From the NCBI GenBank assembly GCA_947652605.1, contig OX393578.1:3348001-3412000 (forward strand): a stretch of DNA of 64,000 nucleotides, in the 5' to 3' direction. This document shows, piece by piece, positions 10,224-22,200 of this stretch; the first letter of the stretch is position 1, and each line of letters begins with the position of its first letter. The notes beneath the pieces were generated by a model, which saw only the letters and a program-made list of their open reading frames with translations, searched no databases and was not told the DNA's origin. Position numbers and translations under genes: made by a program. The stretch comes from Elmis aenea (Eukaryota > Arthropoda > Insecta > Coleoptera > Elmidae).

Positions 10224-13200
10224 GTGAGTTTTGAATAATCGATTATTTTGTAGTATAAATTCTAAGTTTAATTCTTCAAGACGATGTAAATTAGATAAAA
10301 ACATGGATCGTCATAATAAAAAACGATCCAAATTGTTCGAAGTATGTTACCATTTTTTAATACAACTATGCAGAAGTTTAGTCAATAATTCGGAAAACAA
10401 TGGTAGGTCAAGTAGACGAGTTTTGAGACTCTCCTGGTTCTACAATATTAAGATAATACATTTAACTCAATACATAGAATTGTCAATAAAAGAATTGTAA
10501 AAATCGATTAGATAAATATAATTTTTATACTTTAACCAAAAACGTATTCAAACTAAATGTAATTTGTAAGACTCATCGTCTTTTTTTACATACAATTTAT
10601 AGTACCCCTTCAGGCATTCTTAAAAACATTATTCTTGTAAATAACTTACTGACGTTTGTCAAATTGACGTAATTCCGTCTTTCAAAATGACGTTTAGTGC
10701 CAGTGTTATTTGACCTACAAACAAGGAATATGCGAACGTGTATCAAAAAATCATTACCTCCTATTAAATTAAAATTGGAATGATGAACGAAAAACAATTT
10801 TAGCAAAAAATATTAGCTCTACAATAAATTAGTTTAAAAAAAAATCACTTGTTTTGGGGTAACGAACTGAAAAATTTAAGTTTTTTCAGTTTAAAATTAT
10901 ACAAAAACAAATTTGCTTTATAATGGGATTTGATATAAAGTACATTGCCATATAAACCAATTGATTTTATTTATTACATTCTTTTGCAACTTGTATTCGA
11001 GTAAATATTGTAACAGCAGGTGTATTAGGCATTATTTAATATTACAACTTACAACTTAAAGTAATGTTTTGTTTTAATGCGCTGTCTATAACTAATTTAA
11101 AAAATGTACAACTATAACATCTGACATGCAAATACACACATACCCGCAAGCACAAATAGGGTATCTTAAAACATATAAATCTTTTAAAACTTTGCAAAAA
11201 TATTCTCAATTATAATACTTGCTCCATACTTACGAGGTGAGCGCCAAAATTTCCCGACCTGACTATGAAAGAAACGACGTAGGCTCAAAATTAAATTTTA
11301 TTTTTCAATATGATTCCCCCTGACATCAATGCACTTCGGTATAACATCGTTTTAACAACAATTCGGTACCCCTAAAAAAGTATGCCTTCGGTTTGTCTGC
11401 AAAATGTGCCCAAACTGCAGCCTTCGCCTCTTTGTCGTCACTGAAATGGCGCCCGCGAAGGTCCTTTTTCAAATTTCCAAACAGGTAATAGTCACTGGGG
11501 GCCATATCTGGACTATACGGAGGGCGATCGATTTGTTCAAAACCGCAGTCTCGCATTGCAGCTTGGGCAAATCCAGCAGTGTGCACGGGGGTATTGTAGT
11601 GTAGTAAACGCACGCCTCCGGTCAGTTTCCCACGTCTTTTCTCGCGAATTTCTTATCGGAATCTGTGCAGGAGTGCTGCATAATATTCCCCGTTGACTGT
11701 GGTGTTACGTTCTAAAAAATCTTGAAGAAGAATGCCCTCACAATCCCAAAAGATCGTAGCCATCACCTTTTTTGTCGCCTGCCAGACCCTGAACTTTTTT
11801 GGTGGTGCTTCTTCTTTTCGCTTCCATTCCATCGATTTTCTTTTGGACAAAGGATCATAGTAGACAACCATGGTTTCATCCCCTGTAACAATATCGTCTT
11901 CAACGCGTCCACAGGATTTTCTCCACATAGCTCCAAAAAGAATCGAGCACATTAAACACGACGCTGGCGCTGAACTGCTGAGAGATGTTTAACGACCCAT
12001 CTTGCACTAACTTTTTTCAAGCCTAACCGATCGTGGAGGATTCGGCGAATGCTTGTATCTGAAAGCCCCGACATTTTTGATAGTTTTTTCACCCTCCAGC
12101 GACGATCGCCTAATGCGAGTTCCTCAACAAGGGCAATCTTTTCGTCCGTCACCACTTCCACAGTCTTTCCTGTTCTTGCATCATCTTCCAAGGATTCTAG
12201 CCCCATTCGAAACCGTTTTGATCAATCTTTTAGCACAGAATAAGACGGGGAATTGTACCCGTACATCCAATTCAGTCGAACTTTGATGCTTTGAGGAGAA
12301 ACACCTTTGCGAGTAAGAAATTCTATAACAGCTCGATACTCAATTTTCGTGACTTCTGGCATCGTGATGAACGAATGACAGTTATGTATGACTTGAACCA
12401 ATGTGTTGAAAAATTTTGACCCGCCTGCGATACCTAGATCTAGGTCAGGCAGGAAAATTTTGGCGCCTACCTCGTATACCTAGGTATGACCGAAGTAAAA
12501 TGGCATAACATTGATTGTTTATCAAAATTTTAAAGCAATAATTTTGCAATCTCGAAAGCATTGATTGATGGGTGTATTCTGCAATAAATAAATAAGACAT
12601 TTATTAACAGGATCAAAATAATTTAGTAGTTAAACTCAGCACTTTAAAGCAGACTTACAAAGAATTGAAAATGAGCTCAATTATTAATTATTTAGCGGCA
12701 TAATTATCTTCTCGATGAAACTCATCAATCTTTAACATGTCAATCGACAAAGTGTTCAGGTTATTTTTGCTACTTAATATAATTCAGTACAAAAAGAATT
12801 TTTCAGCATAAATGCACAATTTTTATCTACTAAACTCAGATTAGATTAAATGAATGTATGTATCGATTATGAGAAATTTTGAATTAACGCAAAATGTAAT
12901 TGGGATGATGTTAATTTAATTTTGGTTTATTGGTACCTGAATTTTAATTAAATTAGGGATGATTTGATAAGTGCTACTCAAAAATTAAAAATTTAAAACT
13001 TTTATAGCGTTTTCAAGATGAGTATGGACAGCTTAAGGATCTCAGATATTATAAAAGATATGAAGTCGGCTAAATTTGAGAAAAGTTGAGCATTTTGCTA
13101 TTTTACAAGACTCTGATATCAGTATTGTGACGACCACATTAGTAATGTGTATAAATAATTTTAAACAAACGCAATATTTTAAAGCTATGCATTTTCAATA

Positions 13201-16200
13201 GTTGTTCTGGCTTCTAAGCTATCGTGGAAATTTTAAAATTAAAGAATAGTTTTAACTTAAGTTTGTTTAGTCTGATTCTTATCAATCATTTCTTAAGACA
13301 TTAGTTTAGCCATGGAAAGCTTACGTTATTAAATACGTAAAGAATATAATCAAAAATAAAATAAGGGCCTGGCGAATATTAAATGACACCGTTAATTATC
13401 GGTACTTGAACCGAAGGGATGCAAGGTCTGCTAAAGAAAGTATCGAATGACTTGATGATTGAAATATTGTATGTGAACCACAATCTCAATGAGCATTCCT
13501 AAGGGAATCCCTGCTAGTCCAAATTCGACGGGATTACATAGGTATCTCGCTTAATAGTCAAGATAAAGAAACGGTTAAATTACCAAAAATGTGCAGTTTT
13601 TTGAGACAAACTCAGAACAGTTGTCAAATATATTCAATCATTTCCGGTTTTTCTTGTTTTTTGTTTTGTTTTTACAGCCTACTTTTTGTTTCTCATCTTT
13701 AAAAATATTAAAAAACCTTTGTAACTTGCGTATTATTGAAAATAAATACATTAACCCTTATATATTTGGAAAGGGAAAAAAATAAGGAATTTAAATGGGT
13801 CATGGCCAACTAAAGCTTCCATTTAAAAAAAGGTGAGTTTGTGTCATACCTTTTTAAAGGCGAGATCTAAAAATAATCTTCATAAACTTTTTCGATATGT
13901 AAAACAATAAGGGACATTTATGATACATTATAAATATAACACAAAAACGGTTTTTCTTTAATAACTCAAAAACCGTAATATTTTTAAAAACGGTTTTAAG
14001 TTTGTCCCAAAAAACTGCACATTTTTGGTAATTTAACCGTTTCTCTATCTTGACTATTAAGCGAGATACCCATGTAATCCCATCGAATTTAGACCACCCT
14101 GTACTGTATGATGCAGAATTTTACTGTGATTTTTATTACCTGAGATATGATTTTTTCTTTTAAATGGGAATGTGATATTTTTTTCTGGTACCTGAGAATA
14201 TTTCTTTATTTCCGTATCTTCTTTTTGTGTTTATGTTTTTGTTGATTCCAAAAATAAAAATTTTCTGCATTGTTCATTTTAGTGAACCATCCCATTCTTA
14301 CCAGGGGTCACGATACCTTGTCGCTAGAATTAAGTAGGTACATCAAAACTAAATGTTTTACAAAGTTATACGGCCCACTGGCCATTTTCTTCGGAAAAAA
14401 AAGGGAGAAACTGAAAAGCTGAACAATAAAAGTAATTTTTTCGATCGCGTTGGCCATGAAACCGTCAGAGAAAAAATCTAAATTTATCTATTTACCAATG
14501 CGCGCATCCTTAGCAAGTAAAATGGTGTAAAATTTTTGAAAAAATCTTAAACGGTTCCGGAGAAAAACGCGAAAAACGAGGCCTTCGTAAAAACGGTTTT
14601 CCCTACGTTAAACGCCTATGCAAGTCGCATAGATATAGTAATACAGATAGACCACAGCTTTTCAAATCATAACGCTTATGCAGGGGTTTCGTTTTGACGT
14701 TTTTCTTCGGAACCGTTCAAGATTTTTTTAAAAACCTTGCACCATTTTACTTGCAAAGGATGCGCGTATTGGTAAATAAAAGAATTTTAATTTTGTCTCT
14801 GACGGTTTCACGGCCGCGATCGTAAAAATGACCTTTTTATATCAATTTTTCAGGTCTTCCCCAATTTTTCCGAAGGAAGTGGTCAGTGGCACGTATAACT
14901 CTGGAAAACATTAAGTTTTGATGTCCTTGATGCAATAAACACAGCCTTATTCAAACTCTAGCGACAACGTATCGTGGCCCTCCCTTGTTAGTAGGGTCAA
15001 TAGAGGGGACCTCCAGATCAGGTTGCGCCTGGGGCCCCACAAAATCAAGATCCGCCACTGGCTGTATTGTTGACACTTGTTTACATTCTTGAAGACCAAC
15101 ATTTATTTTTTCCCATATATTAATTTTTGTTTGTTTCAGAATGTGTTGGTTAACTTTTTGAATAAATCGAAGGAAAAGCTGTTGATTATGACTTATTCCG
15201 GTGCCGGAGCGTTAATAGCACTGAACGAGTTTCCCAACAGTGTCAAAGCGAAGTCATCGTATTTTATTCGAAAACAACCGGTAGATCTCACGATGGAAAA
15301 TTTTAGAGAAATTTTAGTATTTGGCGACATGTCGTCAAAGCCCGTGGAAGAAATAGCTGTGCTAGTGGAACAAGTGTTCGCTCCACTCCTGACGAATAGG
15401 CGCAACCACAAAGGATGGCCCTTGGTCGTATCCGAGGACGTGATCAAACACGTGCAGTCGTTTAGCAACATAGTGTATCAGGTAAACAATGCGAAAGTTA
15501 TGTTTCTACTTTATTAACGACTGAAATGAATCGTGTAGGTGAAAGGTGCTCTACGAAGTCAGACACTTCTTCCCATGCCGTCAGGTTTGGAAAGGGTTTA
15601 CGAAGCGGAAATGAATTATGCCGAAAGCGAGGGGGAAGATATCGACCTACCATTGAAAACTGCAATAGAAGGGGCGGTCATCCGCTGGGCCTCATTATGT
15701 AGCGCCGTTATACAGGAGCCGTCATCTCTGGTCGCATTTGCCCACGACGCGCATCCCACGCCTCTGGTGGAAATAAATTTTTGGGATGCCCGTCACAAAA
15801 ACTTGGAAGGCATATACGACCAATTACGGGACCCCAGAGTTAAGAAAATGGCAACCTACTTGGAACTCACAGATAGTTCCTACCTGCCTTGTTTCACTAG
15901 CATGTACAAGAACGTGGTGGCTGCTATAATAGAAGCAAGAGACATCTGTTTGTACCTTAAACCCATGATAATGCATTTTGAGCGCTTTGAAGACAACGAA
16001 TTAATCTTAAATGATTGTTACGTAGGAGCCTTGTGCCACTGCGTGGGCCTTGTTTGGGCCAATTCTCGCTATTACTGCTCCAGTTCAAAGATAGTAACGT
16101 TACTCCAAGAAATCGCCAACATGTTAGTTGATGCCGCCGTTCGGGGCCTAGATCCCAGTTCATTATTTCAAGGAGAAACAGACGACGTTTACGCGAAAGT

Positions 16201-19200
16201 CGAGGCGATCATACAAATATTGAAATCGTTTTTGACAGCGTTCGAAGAAACCAGAACGAATCTACCCAATTTATTTAAAGAGGGAGTTGAGCCAGTTCCC
16301 TGGAACTTTCATCCACGGGTTGTGTTCCAGAGGCTGATAAATTTTATCGCTCGTCTAGAGCTGGTCTCGTTGATATTGTGGACGGCTTTAGAATTCGGTA
16401 AACTAGAAAAAGTCGAAATAGGCGGATTTTCGGGCAGGGTTTTATCCCAACTGTGCTTCGATGTGTTTGACGATTTTAACGTAAAAGTTTACAATCACTA
16501 CATGAATATTCAGTACGACTGCTTGGATCCAGATGATCACAATATAGAGGACGACACCAGGAAATTCATGGAAAAATGTGAAGACTTGGACAAGAGGTTG
16601 GCTTCGATATTTACAAAGGCGTACGACGATTGCCACAACTTGGAGAGTATTTTTAAAATGTTGAACGTCATAGGAAGTTTGTTGGACAGGCCCATTATAA
16701 ACGGCGAGGTTGTGCCCAAGTTCCAAAAAATGATCGACCTGTTTAACGAGGAACTGGACACGGTCAAAATTATTTTCGACGAGGGCATTAGAGGCGAAGT
16801 GCCAGTTGACAAAAATTTTCCGCCAGTAGCCGGTGCGCTCTTTTGGTACTTTAAACTGAAACAAAGGATATTTAAAAATGGAGAAGATTTTAGAGCGATG
16901 GACAATGAGATTGCTCGTTGCGCAGACGCTCTACACGCGTTCCAGAAATATGATGAAATGCTCGGTTTAATAGCAAACGAAGCTAATACAATTTTCAACA
17001 ATTGGTGCGCTTACGCTCCAGGGCAAATCGCCATCAGCTTAGCAAAAACCCAGCTGACGCGGTTACCTAATAATCTCCTGCTTTTAAATTTAGACAAGGA
17101 GCTTGTCGCTATTTTAAGAGAGGTCCGCTACTTGAATATCCTGGAAATTGAAAACATTGCGCCGGAAGCTCTAGCTCTATTCGAAAGGAATGACGAATTG
17201 GTGCAGTCCATCGGAAGACTTAACCATATAATCGAGTGGTACAATCATCTTCGGCTGCACACTATACCAGTTGAGTTTGCTTTAATTGAAGATGAAATGG
17301 CTGTAGTAGATGGGATGCTTGAAGTTCTAATTGGGACGTTTACTTGGGATACGGACAGTAAGTATTAATTTTCGTTTACAACATCCAATTGCGCTCAATC
17401 TCGATAATTATGCATTAATCGTTTTGATCATACATTTAAAGTTACCGTATTAGGTAGGAATACGTGTACAAGGTATGCAAATTCCGATGTTTTTATGGGG
17501 AATCTCGGTAACTATAAGACGTTTTGAAAAACGGACCCCGCTTCCTCGATCTCTTTTTTCGAGAAAAGTTAATGGTGAAAACTAAAATTGGTTATTGTCT
17601 TTTGTTTTCGAGTTATCACCGACAACTCGATTTTTCGACTTTTGTTTTATGACCATATCTCGCTTGTTTATGAAAATAAAGAAAAATAATTTTGACATTC
17701 TACAGGCACTTTTTTGATAACAATGCAGTGGCGTACACAATTAAAAGAAATAATAATTTGAAATTCGAGTTGTGACATAAAGTTGCATTTTTTAAAATAG
17801 AACCCATAGTTGGCCGTGGCATTACAAGAAAGGGGATTTTTTCCCCGTTCCAATAATATGTATCATGTGGGGTCGATTTATTAATTTTCCTTACATTATA
17901 GCAAAAATTAGGCAAAAATGACTTACGAATATTACGAAAAGTATGATATGTTTGAATGTTCATTCAAAGTAATAATAATTCTGAAGCTGCAAGTGAAACT
18001 TATTTTAATCGTTACCCAGAGAGAAGGCAATCTAATAAATATATTTGTGGAAGATTAAAACCAAATCTCATTTTGGGGTCATATTAAAGACAATTATATA
18101 AAAATAATAATAATAACATGAATGAACTAAGAGAAAATTTTATACAGTGTATTAATTCCATTTCTATTATTCACATTTACAATGCAGTTCAGAGTGTTTC
18201 AAGGCGATGTGAATTATATGTTGCAAATAATGAAAGTCGATTTGAAAATTCAATGTAAATAGTTTTTTATTATTTTTGAATTATCTTCTAGTTTGTATTA
18301 TTTTATCCTTGCTTTTTTGAAAATGGTACATGATTGTTGGTAACAACCTCTTTACTACATTTAATTTTGTATTCGTTTGTTCTGGGTTTGTTAAATGTTC
18401 CACAATTAATGAGATTTTGTTTTAATCTTCCAAAAATAGATTTATTTGGTTGTCTTCTTTATGAGTAAAGCGGGGTACACACGTACAAGTATATTGCACA
18501 AAATACTTGTGTACCGTCAATATTGTGCAATATATTGTGCTATTTTCAAAAATATTGCGCAATAATACTGACATTTATCGCACAAACGGTATTGCGCCAT
18601 ATACAGGGTTCTCGTTTTTCGAGGGCCACTATGGGGATCTCGTAAACGGTAACAGTTACGACTTCGGTTAAATTAGGGCAAAGTTGTATATTCCGGTGCT
18701 TAATAATTTGAAGCAAACAGAACTTATCTAGCTCTTTTAGTTTTTGAGATATAGAGAAAAAAGTAAAAAAGTGGATTTTTGTTTTTCGCCCGCAACTTTT
18801 TCATTTGATGTCGAATTTCATTTCTGTAAAAACTTTTTTATGGCCACTTTTCGCAAGGAATCAGAATCCCAAATTATATTTTCCGTGCGACGTTTCGTTT
18901 TTTGAAAACAATCATCAGGTCAACTTTTTCTTATGGACGCTATATCTGATTTTAACGCCAATTTGTAGTTTTTTTTTTCTGAATTCGACAATGTATAACA
19001 CTTGGCACATTTTTGAAACAATTGTTGTTAAAAATGGCAAAAACAAATATATTTTTTTAAACAAATCCTAATCGGCATGGTAAATAATTGTCTTTGTCCC
19101 TTTTTCCTTGGAAGCACGTAAGTAAACCGCATGAAATTACTATTAAAGGGATTTAATTAAAAAAATAAGGATTAATAAATATATTAGGAATGCATTAACA

Positions 19201-22200
19201 TTGTTCACTTATTAGAAAATATTTTTAGAATATTTTCTTCAGTTAAGTAATAAATTTCTCTAAAATGTGTATTTAATCCTTATTTGGTATACAACTATTT
19301 GTAACAGAAAATAACGAGTTATGCTTTTTATCTGCGTTAATGACTAATAAGCAAAAAGCGTAAACAGATTTCTGGACGTTTTTTGTAAACTATGAACACT
19401 TACATTATTTGATTACGAAAATTTTGTTACAAATAATTGTATGCCAAATAAGGATTAAATACACATTTTAGAAAATTTTATCACTTAATCAAAGAAAATA
19501 TTCTAAAAATATTTGCTAATAAGTGAACAATGTTAATGCTTTCCTAACACATTTATTATTACCCTGTATATAGTACAATACATATTGCACAATATACTTG
19601 TACGTGTGTGCCACGCTTAACGATTGAAATATGTTTGACTTGCAGTTTCAGAATTATTATTACTTTGAATAAAACATTCTTACATATCATACCTTTCGTA
19701 ATCTAGCCATTTCGTGTTTTTAAGGTACAAAAATTAAAACAATCAACAATTAAACGTGATTGTTTCTGTCAAATTATCGTAAAAACAACAAATTGACAGT
19801 TTGTTTTACTAGGTATATTCTTAATGAAATAAGCCTACTACTAGAAAAAAATAAAATATGAAAAATTACCTAATTTTTGCTATAATGTAAGGAAAATGAA
19901 TAAATCGACCTCACATGATATATATTATTGGAACGGGGAAAGAATGTTCTTTCTTGTGATGTCACAACCAACTATGGGTCTCAAATTTCAAACACTTTAT
20001 ATGCACACGGTTTTACCTACATGTTTTTTTTTTTTAAATTTTAGACTGGAACACAATTGATTCCGTATATGCTTTTGTGCTTCAATTATATGAACGCGTA
20101 CTGCGTGCACAAAACAACATCTCCGAACTAGTTACTACCATAGACAGTTGGGGTATGCTGCCTCTATATGAAAGAAAAGACGGCAGAAAAGATGCATTGA
20201 TCGGTTTGGACGATCGTCCTGAGAGATACCAAAAGAGAACCGATTTAATCATAGCGACATCTATCGAAGCACAGCGTATTCTTGCAGAGAACTACGCTCT
20301 ATACTTCAACTTATCCATACCAGTACCAGAGGAAGAGCTTTCTCCAGATGAGGTAAACAATTTAAAATGCTACCTTACGTTAATAATCAATCTTTCATTC
20401 TTAAACGTATCTACGGCCAAAATGATTAAAATGTAAAAGTTCGCAATATACAGGGCGTTTCTTGAGTATTGCAAAAAAGTTTAGGAGGTGAATCGTTATT
20501 GAAAATTAAGGGGGGTTTTCCTTAGATGTTTCCTTTCGGAGTTACAACCCCCTAAAGGGGAGCTGTAAATAGAGGTTTTCATTTTATTTCTCAAATTTGG
20601 ATATATGTAGGAGAATGATATTTGGTAGATGTTTTATACTTATTAAAAAGTTTTCCTTTCTTATATTTTTAATCGTCTCCTACCTTCACAGGGGGCTTAA
20701 AAGTAAGACCCCTGTTGGTTTTCCAATCAGAACTTTTTGGTGGTTAAAATTTTGCAAAAGAAGAAGTATTAATATACAAGAAATAACTTTAGGCTAATGT
20801 AAAATAATCTGTAAAACTTACGTAATAAATAAAAACAATCACATTTACATATAAAATTTGTAATATGCTTGTATGCGGCGAAAATTTGTAGCAGCGAAGA
20901 ATTGTGGCGGCAAAGATTCGTGTAGGAGAAGAATTTTAAAGGCGAAGAATTGTGGGCGAAGAATGTTCCTAGACCCAACATAAACAAACCACGGCAACAA
21001 CCAAAATGAATCGTTTTATATTGGAGTATTTGATGGTTCATGTTAACTTATTTTATTTTTACTCAAAAACGGTAGGTTGTACGAAAAAAACTGAAGAATA
21101 AACAAAGTTTTTAAAGAAAGCAAGCTATCAAAAGTAATTTTTTGAATTGCAAAATTTTAATCCACCATTAAGTTCTGATTGAAAAACCAATAGGGGTTGC
21201 ACTTTTAAGCCTCCTGTGAAGGTGGGAGACGATTAAAAATATAAGAATGGAAAACCTTTTAATAAGTATAAAACATCTACCTAATATCATTTTGCTACAT
21301 TTATCCAAATTTGATAAATAAAATAAAAACCTAATTTTACCGCTCCCCTTTAGGGGGTTGTAACTCCAAAAGGAAACGACTAAAGAAAAAATGTTATATA
21401 AAAGACTCCCCTTAAATTTTGATAAGGAATCACCTTCCGATATTTTTTGCAATACTTAAGAAATGCCCTGTATAATGTAGCTAACTCTGTGAGAATCAAA
21501 TACGGCTCAATAAAAATTATCATTTAAAAATTCGCATATATATTTTTTAGGAACTTCCAGAGTTTCTGAAGGAAGAGCCACCGCCACCGCCTCCGCCACC
21601 TCCACCAAAAGAAGAACCTAAAGGAAAGGGCAAAGGACCTAAAGCGGACGAAGAGAAGGGCAAGAAAGGTGCCAAAGGAAAAAAACCCAAAAAAGAAGAA
21701 AAAACGGAGGAAGAGCTAGAAGCCGAAAGAAAGGCAGCGGAAGAAGAGGCAGCAAAAATCGCGGAAGAAGCAAGGCTGTCGGTGCTGCAAGTAAAATGGG
21801 CTCCATATGAAGAATATCTAGATGGGCTAATCGTCAAAAAACTTATAAACGCCGTTGATACAAGTCTTTTGCTATTCACAACTGAAATGGAACCAGGACT
21901 TTCGCCGTTTTTCGAGCTTTTTTTGGAGCTCCACGAACCAAACGTTGTCTACGTACCTTCCATAGACACAGAAGATGCAGAGAACTTCCCAAACATTGTT
22001 ATATCGTTATTGGACGATATCAATAACATGGGCGCCACCATGACCAGAATCTCAAAACTTGAAGGCAAAGAAGAAAATTATATAAACGACGTCCTCGAAT
22101 GCGAATACACACAAGATTTATACAATGAAACCATAGGACGAATCACGGCGGTTGTAGATAAAGCCCAAGATTATTTGAAAGATTTTGAAGAATACTCGTA

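Larger units (their letters stand above)
17469..20015. mobile_element. Long inverted-arm element (family A) filling dynein intron 3
   Basis: The left arm (17469 to about 18075) is matched in reverse complement by 18408-18468 plus 19621-20015, for example GGTCGATTTATTAATTTTCC at about 17871 and its inverse near 19900. The right arm is split by the MITE at 18469-19617. Single arms of the same family occur at 39753-40480 and 41685-42564, where the left tip reads TACAGGGTGGGCAAA. Confidence 0.85.

Noticed and set aside
10231..10500. 89-codon frame right after dynein exon 1
   Set aside because: Lies after the GTGAGT donor, in intron 1; basic, unstructured residues with no homology.
15539..17368. 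Separate 609-residue gene
   Set aside because: It is exon 3 of the dynein; it begins with an internal Val after TAG and runs past a GTAAGT donor.
21547..21879. Minus-strand Gly/Ser/Ala-rich frame with a poly-Gly run
   Set aside because: Exact shadow of the proline-coding part of dynein exon 5.
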